Shown piece after piece: positions 1-12,500 of a stretch of DNA of 64,000 bases. Each line of letters opens with the position of its first letter. Positions within the stretch are counted from its first letter, which is position 1. Below the pieces are notes generated by a model. It searched no databases. It was not told where the DNA came from and was given only the letters and a program-made list of their open reading frames with translations. Position numbers and translations under genes: made by a program. This stretch comes from Medicago truncatula (lineage: Eukaryota > Streptophyta > Magnoliopsida > Fabales > Fabaceae), in the NCBI RefSeq assembly GCF_003473485.1, contig NC_053047.1, positions 13,356,001 to 13,420,000 on the forward strand. The letters are read 5' to 3'.

Positions 1-949
1 GAACCATTACTTAGTAAGTTAAGTTTTCGTTCATTCCCAAAGAGTATGGTAGACAAGCTTTGAACCAACTATTCATTAGAACAAGTATGCATAACTTACA
101 CATAGAATCTCAGTACCGTTGATAAAGAGAATTGTAAAATGACACATTACGAAGGCCTTGTGTCATATATCCTTTTTCATGAGAACTTAAGAGTCAAACC
201 CTCGAAACTCCGTGAAGCGACCAAACTTCATTCTCACATAGGTAGACTATATCGGGATGCCCAATAAGTATGCATTTCAGAAAATATATGTTATATGTCC
301 ATTAAGAGAAAAATCTCATCCTACCCCTTTTCTTTCTATGGTCCAAGTACTTTGATCCCTTGGGATGCATCTATTGTCAAGTACTTCAATCACTCTAATA
401 GTATACCTTCACCATTGCACCCAAGACTTGATGTTACTCAAGTGTTGAGTTTCCACCATTGGTGATCAATTAGATTTGGGCTTATACCGCATCCCATATG
501 ATATCTTCAATGTTTCAACATCATATCCAAATTTATCATATCCTTGTCAATCATTTCGTCAAATAATTGCAAGATGTTCGTTTAACTTTTATAAACTTTG
601 AATATTCAATTCTTCACATAGATTTTGTGTTTTCATAGCTTTGTATATGGATCAACTTATACTCTTAATAGTGTTCACCTACTATCATTAAACCATGACA
701 TTATTGTCAATTTGAGTATATTGTACTAATAGACAAACTCTTATATCATTACACCTTTGCTATTAATTTATTTAACATGCATTTCAATTAAAACATCAAT
801 ATTTCTTTTATATCTTGGCCAAGATATATCATACTTTGAATGAATTAAACATACATAGCAAAATAAAACATGATCATAAAGGAATGGCATAACCAATTTT
901 CACTTCATAAGATGGGTTTAAACATCTAAGTCATATACTCCAGATAGAA

Positions 950-1564
950 TCAAATATAACACAAATATTTTGATCTTTCACTCTCAAACGCCCCATTCTG
1001 AACCTCCACTAACTTGAGCGTCAGAGTGTCTGTAAGTGCACATCCTTCATTCGGTCCAACGCTCACCACCTTGAACCACCGCATTAAAGAAAGCACCGGT
1101 AGCCACCTTCTGATCAGGTACGAACACATGGTATCTTTGAAAGATTCATAAGTTCTCGGAAGAGCACACAACATGAGTATAATTTTACCTTTATCCTCAA
1201 TATGCACCTCAATAGTCTTTAAGTCATCAAGGATTTTGTTAAACTCCGTAAGTTGCTCCATGATGGCCTTTAACTCCACCATCTTGAATGAGTAGAGTTG
1301 TTGCTTTAGGAATTCCCAATGAGCCAAAGACTTTGTCAACTTTGACCACATCGATGGCGCGGTTGGTTCTTTCGCTACATCTCTCAAAACTTTATCCCTG
1401 AGGCACAAGACAATGACACTCATGACCTTATCCACCATATCGGTCTTCTCCGCATGTGACATGGTGACCAGTAACGCACCTTCACCCTTTAAAAATTTCT
1501 CACCCTTCCATAAGCCAAAATCATTATCTTCGAAAAATTTCTCAATATCCCACTTTGAACCCAT
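950..1564 (-). pseudogene. Copia-type gag (UBN2-like) fragment
   Basis: A 204-residue ORF beginning MGSKWDIEKF. The first 140 residues match the layout of plant copia gag proteins of the UBN2 type: 'APSMWSKL', 'LKQQLYSFKM', 'LTEFNKILDDL' and 'LMLCALPRTYESFKDTM'. The usual CCHC zinc knuckle and pol are missing. After the 'ESFKDTM' block the protein leaves the gag family. The tail ends '...TLKLVEVQNGAFESERSK', which I cannot place. Compared with the copy at 26608-27257, this one lacks a short stretch inside the tail (near 1057) and so reads part of it in another frame, and it also lacks a few residues after 'MWSKL'. It is a broken retroelement gene, not a host gene. Confidence 0.65.
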
Positions 1565-1613
1565 GGTACTTGATTATCGTTTGATCCTTGCCCCACGGTG
1601 GACGCCCAAATAT

Positions 1614-2106
1614 TGTTGTGAATTCGTTAAAAATTACACCAATAAAATAATTGATGTGTGGAGGAAAAGAAAGATAGAACACACAAAATTTGTTTACCCG
1701 GTTCGTTCCAAAACAGACCTAGTCTGGGGGAGAGAGCAGCCCTCCGTTCCACTATAATGATGAGTAACTTTACAAAGAGATATTAAATGGTTACAAGAAT
1801 TAGCCTTCAAACCTAACTCTACCAAAAGTCTCAATCTATTATCGTGACTAAGAGACTCAATCTTAATAGTGTTTTATTCAAGGGGAAGCAAAACAATACC
1901 AACCTTATTGTCTACGACTTAGAGAAATATCTCTATACCCTAGTTTTTTGTTTGTTTCTAAACCCTGTTTTCAGCCCCTCTGTATCTCAAGGTTTATATT
2001 TGATACAATGTCTATATATTTATAGTAAAAGTATCCCTAAAAATTTGGAATAAATCTAAGCACAAAAATACGATTCTGTTTTATTTTCTGCTGGCAAAAT
2101 CCGACA
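1614..2106 (-). repeat. LTR of the copia fragment, copy A
   Basis: Read on the minus strand this 493-bp block begins TGTCGG and ends CACAACA (TG...CA ends). It lies directly upstream of the gag leader and carries a TATA-like CTATAAATATATAGAC element (near 2010-2030). The copy at 27301-27849 is about 55 bp longer because this one has lost a stretch near 1668. No second LTR is in view. Boundaries are inferred from TG/CA ends and the position next to the leader. Confidence 0.55.
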
Positions 2107-2383
2107 CCAATTTCTACTATTCGGGCGCTGACTTTTTCCGTAAAGAAAAGGCTCAAAACACAACCAAAATTGAGATCGATACAATACTGATTAGTAATCT
2201 ACCTGAAACAACTGCATTGTTTATGATAGAGGCAAGGAATAAACTGCTACTGATTAGTAATCTACCTGAAACACCTGAACCTCTCAGGAAAAGGAAGATT
2301 GCGCTGAGCGGAAAGAATTTAACTAGATGACAGAGGTATGATATAGTGCCAGAAAGAGAGCTCCAAAAAGATTAAAAGAAACA

Positions 2384-2470
2384 ATGCCGATACAACCAAA
2401 TATTACTATATGTGCTATTTTAAATGGTTGCAAGATTCATGAAAACACCTATGTTGCTAATAAATTTTTT
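2384..2470 (+). pseudogene. Short PPR-protein-like relic
   Basis: About 30 codons read MPIQPNITICAILNGCKIHE..., which resembles the start of the E-motif region of plant PLS-type pentatricopeptide repeat proteins (typical pattern: MP..P....WGALL.ACR.H.N). The reading frame ends without further PPR motifs. The same relic occurs at 28020-28105, so it predates the segmental duplication. The match is short and made by eye, and I hold it loosely. Confidence 0.3.
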
Positions 2471-2483
2471 AATACTAAATATT
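2465..2483 (+). repeat. Target-site duplication of the LINE (left)
   Basis: The 19-bp string ttttttaatactaaatatt is found here and again at 18825-18843 on the other side of the LINE. The paralogous locus at about 28101-28120 has it once, followed directly by the right-hand flank (agtctagtgagattcg). That is an empty site and proves the insertion. Confidence 0.9.
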
Positions 2484-2636
2484 TTTTTTTTGAAGAAGCT
2501 AAAATGGATTATATTACTAAAAGTCTGGAGATTTCAGCACAAGGAGTGTCAAAACCCCAGATGAAAGAGTCAAAATACAAGAAATAACAAAGAGTTGGAG
2601 CCTAAATAAGCTCAAAAAAATAAGAATGCTGCCCTG

Positions 2637-5022
2637 TTACAAAAATATTCCCAAGCAAGGTAAAGGATTCAACCACCATGAATGGTAGGAGAAAACAAAA
2701 CTAGGACGATTTGCCTTCAGCCACCAGTAAGATTGAAGCTTGACTTTATCTAGCAATTGATTAAAAGAAGCTTCTTTTTGGTGAAAGATCCAATCATTCC
2801 TTTCAAGCCATATCACCCACACACATGATAGCCAAATAAGGTTAAGAGCTGAGTGTTTGTTGTTTGAAAAACCGATAAAGGTGCCAAATTGATATAAATG
2901 GTCTGGCACGTTTTCAGGGAACACTATGTTATAACCAAGCCAGTTAGAAATACCATACCAAAGCTTTCCAAAAAAATCACAAGAGAGGAATAAGTGTTTT
3001 GCGTCTTCTATCGTACCGCATCCACCCACGCATAACTGAGCATTCGGATGTAAAATGTGTCTTTTGATTAGATTGTCCGTTGTTGGTAATCTATCACGTA
3101 ACAAGCGCCAAGCGAAGAAGCTGATTTTCAGGGGCACTTCCTTGTTCCAAATTTCAGTAATGTGAGTAACCGTCAAGTTGTTACTGTTTGATGTCAACAT
3201 ATGGTTATAAGCACTTGAGACATTATAACTGCTGGAGGCATGTAAGTGCCAAATCCACCTGTCAGGATGAGAAGGCTGCAAAACAATATTAGATAAAATA
3301 TCACAACACTCCCGCACCTTCTCCTCCTCCCAAGCTAACAAACGACGCCGCCACTGCCAAGCTACACCCTCAACCCCCCACCCAAGAGAGTACATTTCAG
3401 CCACCGTTGCCATTTTATTAGTAGCTAGATCAAAAAGACGACTGAAACTGTTCTTCAAAACTAACCCGTCAATCCAAGGATCCCACCAAAATAAAGTTTG
3501 GGCACCATCACCTACCTCCCGCCCCACATTATCATCAGACCACCGCCCACCTCCCACACCAGCCCCATTTTTAACATTTATCAAATTATTCCACCAAACA
3601 GAGTTAAACCTTCCCTCCTCGGCTATTTTACCTCCTACCTCACCATATTTGGCTGATAAAACTCTATACCACAAACTCATATTCTCAACCCGCAGCCGCC
3701 AACACCATTTACCAAGTAAAGCCAAATTAAATTCCCTAATCCTCCGCACTCCTAACCCGCCTTCCTCCTTTTTTGAACAAATAGTGCTCCAATTAATCCA
3801 AGAAATTTTCCTAACCTCCTCACAACCCCGCCAAAAAAAACAGTTAAATAAAGATTCAATAGAAGAAATGATACCTGCGGGAGCTTTGAAGAAGGAAAGA
3901 AAGTAGACCGGAAGAGAGGACAAGACAGACTTTAGGAGAACTAAACGGCCACCCAAAGAGAGATTTCTACTCTTCCAACCCGATAATCTTGATTTAATAC
4001 GATCAATCAACGGTTGCCAAAATTTTAATTTTCGAGGATCACCACCTATAGGCAACCCCAAATAAAGGAAGGGTGTCGTGCCCAATTTACAATTAAGAAC
4101 AAAAGCTGCCTCAGCCAACCAAGAGTCATGAATATTAACACCAACTAACATACTTTTGTGGAAGTTTGCCTTAAGACCAGATGTTGCCTCAGAAAGAAGA
4201 AGCAAAGCTTGTAGAGATCGAATATTAGCCCAACTTCGTTCCCCAATCAACAAGGTGTCATCAGCAAATTGTAAATGAGAGATGGAGACATGATTATTTG
4301 CTCCCACCTTGTAGCCAGAAAATAGGCCAACCTCTACTAAAGCCTTCATCATGACATTCAAACCTTCAGCTGCTATTAAAAATAGAAAGGGTGAAAGAGG
4401 GTCACCTTGTCTCAACCCACGTTCAAATTTGAATTCATCTGTTGGGCTACCATTAACAAGGATAGAAGCTGTGGCCGTACTGATGCATTCCATAATCCAC
4501 TTACGCCATAAGGTAGGGAAGTTCATTTTTTTCATGACAGATTCAAGGTAGGACCAATCAATGGAATCAAAAGCCTTCTCAAAATCAACTTTGAATAAGA
4601 GCAAATCTTTTTTCAAGCGCTTAGCGTCCTCCACAATCTCATTAGCAATGAGAATACCATCAAGAATTTGTCTACCATGAATAAAAGCGGATTGTGTTTC
4701 AGAAATAACACTAGACATAACCCTTCGCAATCTGTTGGAAAGAACATTGTAGAGACTTCCAACCATAGAGATTGGTCTGAAGTCATTCAGGCACTGCGGG
4801 CACTCGATTTTTGGAATTAAAGCAATAAAAGTATTATTGATGCCTTTAGACAACTTTCCATTCCTGTGAAAATCAGATAAGAAGCGCATAAAATCATCAC
4901 GGAGTTCCGGCCAAAAATCCTTAACAAAACCCATATTAACCCCATCTGGTCCAGGACTTTTAAAACTGTCACAATCCCAAACCGCTTGCTTAACTTCGTC
5001 AACTGAAAAAGTTTGATTAGGT
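2637..5022 (-). pseudogene. LINE ORF2, reverse transcriptase and zf-RVT half
   Basis: This is the C-terminal part of the LINE polyprotein, in one frame from about 5022 down to the stop at 2637. Visible in order: 'SPGPDG' and 'FRPISM' blocks of the RT fingers, 'QSAFIHGRQILDG', the 'GLRQGDPLSPFLF' block, the catalytic 'FADD' (4259-4276) and the RT thumb. A long linker follows, then a C-terminal zinc-binding region of the zf-RVT type with a 'WHLHASSSYNVSSAY' block and Cys/His pairs ('CVGGCG...HLFLSC'). These are standard for plant L1-type LINEs that copy their RNA at a nicked target. The upstream endonuclease half is in another frame: the shift lies near 5022, within the GGTCA/TGACC stretch, so no full polyprotein can be made. 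Confidence 0.92.
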
Positions 5023-6319
5023 CACCACACTGACCTACATTAAGCTTATTAAAATTGAGATTCTCAATGCAAGGTCTTTCAGCAGCCACAGATTGGAAAT
5101 GAGCTGAGAAATGATTGAAAACTAGTCCCCGGATCCCTTCAACTCCCTCCACAATAGTGCTATTAACAGATAAGGAAAAAATGGAGTTTGCTCGCCGCCT
5201 AGAGGACATAATGCAGTGATAGAACTTAGTGTTAGCATCTCCCTCTTTCAACCAAAGTAATCTAGATTTCTGCCATTGCATGCTGGCATTAATACGAGAT
5301 AGTGATAAAAAGTCAGAAGATAAAGAATGGAGCTCCTCAATTTCCTCCAATAAAAGATCATCCTCCTCCCCTTTAGCATCCAGAAAGGAGATACGATCTT
5401 GAACGTTGCTTAAGCGTCCTTCAAGGTTTCGAGTATGATTCTGATGCCACGTGTTCAGGCTTCCTTTAATCATCTTCAGTTTTTCTTTAAGAACAAAGCC
5501 TCCCCAACCATCAAGATGATAAGATTGCAAATTATCTCTGACAAATTGTTTGTAACCTGGTAAGTCCCCCCAACACTTCAGCATGCGCCTAGGACGAGGG
5601 CCCCAATTTTCTTCGTTCATAGACAACAAAATGGGACAATGATCAGAAAGGCCGCGGTTTAAAGCACGTTGCACCATATTGGGCCAAATAGTGCACCAGT
5701 CTTCAGAAAGGAGAAAACGGTCTAGACGGCTCATAGAAACACCATCCCCTCTAAACCAAGTAAAATTTTTGCCACAAAGAGGAAGATCAAAGAGGATGTT
5801 ACTGTCAATAAATTGATTGAAATGAGAATAATCTTCAATAAAAGAACCAACCACTCTGCTTTTACGTTCAGTGGGAGAACGAATAGCGTTAAAATCACCG
5901 CAAACACACCAACAAGTCTCTCTAAAATTACCAATAATTGTTCCAAGGTGATTCCAAACATCTTGCCACCGAAGGGGGTCACACGGTGCATATACATTTG
6001 CAAGAGAAAAAACAGCTCCATTTTTCACCATTGTGCCTTGAATAATAACAACATGAGCCACACTCCTTGTAATAATAACATCAACTTCCGCAGTGTCCCA
6101 AATAGTTAAGATGCCACCGGAAGCTCCCATAGATGGTCTGTAAGAGAAACCGTAGTTTTGATTACCCCAAAGCGAATAACAAAGAAAATCATTAATACTT
6201 TCCAACTTAGTTTCCTGAACACATAAAATCCACGGACGGTGAAATTTCACAATCTTTTGAATTTCCTTTCTTTTCTCAAAACTCCCCAACCCTCTTATAT
6301 TATAAGAAATAAATTTCAT
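5022..6319 (-). pseudogene. LINE ORF2, AP-endonuclease half
   Basis: The likely original start is the ATG at 6319 (MKFISYNIRGLGS), typical of plant LINE ORF2. An upstream in-frame ATG at 6361 only adds a hydrophobic stretch. The exonuclease-endonuclease-phosphatase fold is recognisable from 'SYNIRGLG', the catalytic 'QETKLES', 'WCVCGDFNAI', 'SRLDRFLLS' and the C-terminal 'LSDHCPI' (near 5636-5650). This enzyme nicks target DNA for target-primed reverse transcription. The frame then leaves the LINE consensus near 5022, where the RT half continues in another frame. ORF1 ends at 6355, 36 bp upstream, a spacing common in plant LINEs. Confidence 0.92.
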
Positions 6320-6354
6320 TGTGACCACCAACACGAAAAGTAACAACACAAAAA

Positions 6355-7797
6355 TTAACAACCTGCTGAGGAGACCGCAACATTGGCATGGCTGCCCTCA
6401 ACTCCTACAACTCCTTTGATTATCTTCCTCTCCAAAATATTAGGCCGAGAGAGAGCTTGGAACATATTAGAACAATCACCCTTGAATTGTAAATTGATAG
6501 CTTTACCAATATCTACAATATCTTTACCACGGCCATTAGATTTATCATGCAAAGGAATCCAATTTTTCCAATCTTCCCCGGATGCTGTTGAAGATGATTT
6601 CGCATCCAAACATTCTTTGTTCTTATTGTTAATAGAACAAGAGGGAGCTGCTGATTTTTTGTTGAGTTTCTTGAGCATATGAATTAAATTCTGTCGATCT
6701 TTGAGTGGCATACGGGCAATACGGCGGAGGCTAATAAGAGTAGGATTATGAGTAACATTATGCCGATGTTTCATCACCTTATTCTTTTTTGAATGTGAGA
6801 AAACAACACCAGCATCACCTACATGATGATCCTTGATCCAATCAATACTGCAAGGACCCGAAATTGTTGAAGATTTTCGAGTGTTGGAACAAGATGCTGC
6901 CTTTGTTGGATTAATTTTGCTTGCTGCCCCATTGCGTAAACTATTGGAAGAAACACGAGGGTCTGATGGTTGTCCTTCATAAACTTTTGGCTGCACGGGA
7001 TTAAAAGGTGAAGATACCTGTTGTTGTTGGAAATTAAAAGAAGCTGAGACATGGCTGTTTTGCGCAGCTGAGAGGGCAGCGGAGGGTGCTGCTGTTTTCT
7101 TATCAATAGAATGCTCCCAAGCCTCCTTGAGATCATCAACAAGGGCCTCAACAAATGGTTCTTCATTATGCATTTCCTCAAAATATTCCGAGCATTCAGA
7201 AACAGAATCAGAAGCTTCTTCCTCAAAACAAACATCACGAGCAAAAACCGCTTCTGCTTCCTCCACAAATTTAATACAATATTGTTTATCATCAATCAAA
7301 ATATTCTCCACCACATTAATGGCATCAAAACAATTTTTGCTAAGTAAAATACGAGCAAAATCAAACCTCTCCAAATTAGTAGTGCAAGGATCAATTTTTA
7401 ACAGTCTCCCAAAAGGTGATGAAATAAATTCAAGGAATTTAGAATGCCATACGTGTAAGGGAACACCATAGATCCGGAGCCAAACACCTCTTTCAGACAC
7501 AATGTCCTCAGCCAAGGACCAAGCACACACATCAGAAAAGAAACAGTTAAAAAAATCAGCAGCTTCGTGATAAACAAACATCATATCTTCTTTGCCGGGA
7601 CAAAAAAGAACCACATTATCTCCACCTCTAGGTAACACACGAATATTATCAAAACCAGCATCAATGATTTTTTGTTGCACAATAGGAATATAGTCCCCAT
7701 TCAGCACTCTTGCAAACGCCCCTTTACTTGCCCAAACAACATCTTCATTATCGGAAATAAACTTGCGTGCGACATTTGCACCACTACCGACGTGACT
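6355..7797 (-). pseudogene. LINE ORF1, C-terminal part (DUF4283-like)
   Basis: This is the part of ORF1 lying left of the CACTA insertion. The protein resembles the DUF4283-type nucleic-acid-binding domain of plant LINE and retro-gag-like proteins: '...CAWSLAEDIVSERGVWLRIYGVPLHVW...LKIDPCTTNLERFDFARILL'. A low-complexity Ser/Lys/Asn-rich tail follows. The ATG at 7860 lies inside the CACTA end and is fortuitous; the true upstream sequence is at 17549-18762. A typical CCHC knuckle is not evident. ORF1 proteins bind the LINE RNA during retrotransposition. Confidence 0.8.
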
Positions 7798-7800
7798 ATT
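7798..7800 (+). repeat. Target-site duplication of the CACTA element (left)
   Basis: The trinucleotide ATT directly precedes CACTACTAG and recurs at 17546-17548 directly after CTAGTAGTG. Three base pairs is the usual TSD of CACTA transposons. Confidence 0.9.
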
Positions 7801-8075
7801 CACTACTAGAAAATTCGTTTTTAGCGACGGAAATTTGTGAGGGTTTAATTTCCATCGCAAATTGTGACGGATTTTGTGAGGGGTACTCTTTTGATGTCAT
7901 TAGCGACGGATTATACGAGGGTCTACGTCGTCGCTACTTATCCGTCATAAATTCCATCAGAAATGTGACATTACGTAGTTTTGTGAGGGATTTAGCGAGG
8001 GTTTTATTCCATCTATAACTATTTCGTTACATATTCCGTCGCAGATTCCCCAAATAGTTTGCGACGTCCTTGAAT
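7801..8075 (+). repeat. CACTA left subterminal repeat region
   Basis: Besides the TIR this stretch holds many copies of GCGACGG(A/T), TGTGACGGA, GCGAGGG and TTTGTGAGGG and their complements, spaced 10-30 bp apart. In En/Spm such repeats bind the TNPA-type protein and bring the ends together. The matching right-end region is 17125-17545. Confidence 0.8.
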
Positions 8076-8149
8076 GCCGTCTCAATGAATTTAGCGTTTT
8101 TTAATTAAATGATGAAAAATATGAATTAATTCAAAACTTATGGGTGAGA

Positions 8150-8215
8150 TGGGACTTAAACTCGCGACCTTGGATCTGCAATCAATGTAATTTACAACCA
8201 GGCTATGGTAACTCA
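8150..8215 (-). other. tRNA-like motif inside the CACTA left arm
   Basis: On the minus strand this reads like the outline of a tRNA: an A-box-like stretch ending CTGGTTGTAAA, and about 35 bp later GGTCGCGAGTTTAAGTCCC, which resembles a T-arm/B-box. No full cloverleaf can be drawn, and the plus-strand phrase 'actcgcgacc' is common in plant repeats. It may be a tRNA- or SINE-derived relic. Confidence 0.25.
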
Positions 8216-8404
8216 TTTGTTATTTCTCTTAATTGTTTTTTATTAGTACTAAGTTATTTTAGATTTTTTTAATTGATTTTTATTAGTACTAAGTTATTTT
8301 AGGTTTTTTTTTTTTTTTGAAAATCTTTCCTTTTCTTCCACACATGACCTCACTAGTTTGCATTTTTTTCCTTCATTTTTACTTATTTTTTATTCAAATC
8401 TAAA

Positions 8405-9035
8405 TTTGGTTTAAATGTATTTTTGGTCTTCCTATTTATATATTTTTGAAGTTTTAATACCCTTATTTTAAAAACCAATATTTTGATCCTCTATTAAGAA
8501 AGTCAACGGATATTTTTGGTCCCCCAACAACATCATTGATGTGACGCTGACTTGGCACAATGATTTAAAAAATATATTTTTATTTTACTTATATATTACA
8601 ATATTAGTATTCATTATAAAAATTTCTTCAACAGATCTTCATCTTCAACAACCAACAACCACATACACATTTGGGGGTTGAGTTTTAAGAGTGCTGATGA
8701 TGGATTGTGATTAATCTTGTGTTAGTGTTGAATGTTGACGGTAAAGATGGAGGCAGTTATTTTAATTAATTTATAATATAAAAATAAAATAAATAATAAT
8801 ATTAATCAATAATAATGACATGGAAAATATTTTTTATACCTCATTAATACGCGGTCAGCACCATGTCATTAACGAGGATGTGACATCATCAAAATTTGTG
8901 GGGGATCAAAAAAAATTGTTGACTTCCTTAATATAGGGATCAAAAAGTTGGTTTTTAAAATAGGGGATTAAAACTTAAAAAATGTTCGACCAAAAAAAAA
9001 AACTTCAAAAATGTGTGTACAAAAAACCCTTAAAA
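8405..9035. repeat. Fold-back MITE-like element inside the CACTA
   Basis: The left part (tttttggtc...ttgaagttttaat...ttttaaaaaccaa...ttttgatcc...gtcaacgg) is the inverted counterpart of the right part (gttgacttcc...ggatcaaaaagttggtttttaaaa...attaaaactt...). This gives arms of about 110 bp or more around an AT-rich middle. The phrase 'tttttggtccc' is characteristic of Mutator-type MITEs frequent in legume genomes. The exact ends and the TSD cannot be fixed by eye. It lies upstream of the transposase gene and could affect its promoter. Confidence 0.6.
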
Positions 9036-9583
9036 AGAAAATTATATCCGTTACACCATTATTATAAAAATAAAATAAAAAATAAAAAATAAATAGAAAT
9101 AGTTGGACAACTTGCACCATTTTCTACCCATCCAACCTTTCTTTAATTATTATTATTTTTTAACAAGCAATGTAAAATTTGTAATGTTAATTTTTCCATT
9201 TTCAAATTATTATCAAATGTCGTAGAAATTTAAGTTCATACGAATAAATAAATATTTTATAATTTTTTTTAAGGATTGTAATTAAATATTATGAGGTAAT
9301 TTATAATTTAATTAATAAATTATTTTTGTTTAATAAGGCAAAGTTAGTGGGGCATATTTAAGTATTTTTCATTTGAATCCTTATTAGTGTATTGCCATTG
9401 GAGTCATTAAGTCCTTAATAGGTACTTTTTTTAATAGATTATAAATAAGTGATTAGTCTTTATAAGAAGAAGATATAAGCAAAATCTTAGTTTCCCGTAA
9501 GTTCTTAACACTTGATATTAAATTATCAAGTGATATACTGTCCATGACTAATATTGTAGTGTTGTGTAAATAATGCATCAGCA
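9036..9583. other. AT-rich leader region upstream of the transposase gene
   Basis: About 550 bp of very AT-rich sequence between the fold-back repeat and the transposase start codon. It probably holds the promoter and 5' UTR. I see no coding signal and no unambiguous TATA box, because AT runs are everywhere. Confidence 0.4.
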
Positions 9584-12500
9584 ATGGAAGTACCTGATAA
9601 TAGAAAGTGGATCGATAACCGTACTGATCCTAATCAGGAAGTTACTGAAGAATTTAAAATCGGAGTTCTTGAATTTGTTGAGTATGCTTTGGAACATGAT
9701 AAAGATAACATTGGAGGAGGGAGTATTAGATGCCCTTGTAAGAAATGCAAGTGTGCGAAATTTCAAATTCCAGACATGGTAAAGTTACATCTCTGTAAGA
9801 TGGGATTTATGAGTAATTATTATCATTGGACGAGCCATGGTGAACCGAGTCCCCCAATTCCCCCGGTGGTTGTAAGTCACTCATATTATGGAAGTAGAGG
9901 CCGTAGAGAATTATTTGGAAATTATGAGCAATTAGTAATGGATGCTGCAGGACCAACAATTGGTAATTACCTAGAGCAAGAAGGTCAAGACGAGGGAGAC
10001 ACAATGCTAGAAGATCCTAATGAAGAAGCAGAAAGATTCTTTGAAATGTTGAAGGCCGCGCAAACTCCATTATGGGATGGTTGTAGTAAATATTCCACAT
10101 TGTCAGCTTCTTTAACATTATTAAGTTTAAAAGCAGAATATGGTTTTTCCCAGGGTTGCTTTAATGCATTGGCGCAATTTATCGGAAATGCATTGCCAGA
10201 TAGTAACACTATGCCTAAAAATTATTACCGAGCGAAGAAATCAATTGAGGAGCTAGGTTTGGGATGTTCGAAGATTGAATGTTGCCCAAATGGATGTATG
10301 CTGTATTATAAGGAGGATGAAGTGCTCCAAAGTTGTAAAATATGTGGAGAGGAATGATATACACATGTCAGAAGACGGGGAACGGATGAATTAGTTCCAC
10401 GAAAACATATGTGGTACTTCCCTCTTGTTCCGCGACTACAATGTTTGTATTCCTCGATACAAACAGCCCGCGAAATGAGATGGCATCGTGAGAAACCAAT
10501 GGTGAATGGATCTTTGTCTCATCCATCAGATGCAGAAGCTTGGAAACACTTTGATGAAGCATGGCCTTCTTTCGCTGAAGAACCTCGAAATGTTAGATTA
10601 GGTTTATGTTCGGATGGCTTTGCTCCATTTGATAAAACAGGAAGGCGTTATTCTTCATGGCCTATCATTATTACTCCTTACAATTTGCCACCGTGGATGT
10701 GTATGAGAAGGGAGTTTATGTTTTTGACCATTTTAATTCCTGGTCCTTCCGACCCAACGAGGAGAATTGACGTGTATTTACGCCCTCTGATAGATGAATT
10801 GAAAATGTTGTGGGAGGATGGAGTCGTGACTTATGATGTGTTGTTGAAGCAAAATTTTTTGATGAAGGCGGCTGTAATGTGGACGATCAATGATTTTCCA
10901 GCATATGGGATGTTAAGTGGATGGATGACAATGGGAAAACGAGCTTGCCCAATTTGCATGGAGCGCTCTAAGGCATTTACCCTTGATACTAGTAAAAAGA
11001 CCTCATGGTTTGATTGTCATAGACAGTTTTTACCACAAGATCATCCGTTTAGAAGGAATAAGACTGCATTTACAAAAGATACAGTTGAGACGTCAACTCC
11101 TCCGCGAAGGCTGAGCGGTGAAGAAGTGTGGGAAATAGTTAAAGATTTACCAAGCGTTGAGGAATCTGTAAAACATTATCCTTCAGACTATAGGGTTAAG
11201 CATAACTGGACAAAGCGTAGTATATTTTGGGAACTACCGTATTGGAAAACTCATCTTCTTCGACATAATCTTGATGTGATGCACATAGAGAGAAATGTGT
11301 TTCTTAATATTTTGTTCACAGTAATGGACACCAAAGGTAAGACAAAAGATAATTGCAAATCTAGGAAGGACTTAGAAGCACACTGTAAGCGTAAGGGCCT
11401 AGAGCTGCAGCCTGGTAAGAATGGTAACATTGTAAAACCAAAGGCACCATATACGTTAACCAAACAACAAAGAATAGCTGTATGTGAATGGGTCAAAAAT
11501 CTTAAGCTTCCGGATGGTTATGCTTCTAATTTGAGTAGATGTGTTGACTTGAAGGAAGCAAAGTTATCTGGTATGAAGAGTCACGATTGCCATGTATTCT
11601 TGCAACGTCTTATACCATTAGCATTCAAAGCCTTGCCCAAACCTATATTGAACACACTTACTGAATTCAGCAACTTCTTTAGAGAAATTACTTCATCGTT
11701 ATTGATGGAAGATAAATTGCGCATCTTGGAGCAAAACATCCCAATCATTATGTGCAAATTAGAACAAATATTTCCTCCAAGCTTCTTTGACTCAATGGAA
11801 CATCTTCCTATTCATTTAGCTTATGAAGCAAGAGTTGGCGGTCCCGTACAGTATAGATGGATGTATCCATTCGAAAGGTCAGAATATACAATCTCCTCGT
11901 TACTTTTCTTATTTCTTTTCATTTGCCTAAGCTTAATCTTGATTTGATCAATAGGTTCATACGGTCTTTAAAACAAAAGGTAACAAATCAGGCCTATGTT
12001 GAAGGTTCAATGTGTAAAGAATACCTACTGGAGGAGTCGACAACATTTGCTTCGTATTATCATCCCCTAGATATTTTATCAAGGAGAACAAGAGTGCTAC
12101 GGAATGATGATGGAGGAGAATCTTCTATGAATCCTCCGTTGTCAATCTTTAACTATCGAGGCCGTCCTTATGGAAAATGTACCACTTCTTTCATAAATGA
12201 TAAGGAAATGAAAGCTGCACATTTGTATATTCTTTTAAATTGTCCCGAGGTGGCGCCTTATATTACGTAAGTATTTCCAAAACATAGCATGACTACTTTA
12301 TCATATGTAAATTGAAGTCTGATTTGTTTATTATATATGTAGCATGTACTCCGATATGTTACGGGAACTCGATCCAGAGCTTAACGAAGCAGATTTGGAC
12401 AAACAAGTATCCACGGCATTTCCAGCATGGTTCAAAAGATATGTATGTGAATCTCTATTCGTTAAAAGTATATTAACCTTCTTTCTTAGGTTGAAATTAA

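Larger units (their letters stand above)
1..2383 (-). mobile_element. Copia-type LTR retrotransposon fragment, copy A
   Basis: Minus-strand remnant that continues beyond the left edge. In element order it shows an LTR (1614-2106), a GTGGGGC-containing leader resembling a primer-binding region, and a gag ORF (950-1564), followed by about 900 bp of non-coding sequence. No protease, integrase or RT is visible, so it is truncated or a non-autonomous derivative. The whole stretch recurs at about 25100-28020 with high similarity. Copy A lacks the 548-bp MITE seen in copy B between the bases equivalent to 290-296. A stretch of roughly 120 bp near 2240-2365 is absent from copy B. Assignment to Ty1/copia rests on the gag protein only. 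Confidence 0.7.

Noticed and set aside
5813-6109. Plus-strand ORFs opposite the LINE (also 6383-6682, 7127-7471, 3649-3906)
   Set aside because: Antisense shadows of LINE ORF1 and ORF2.
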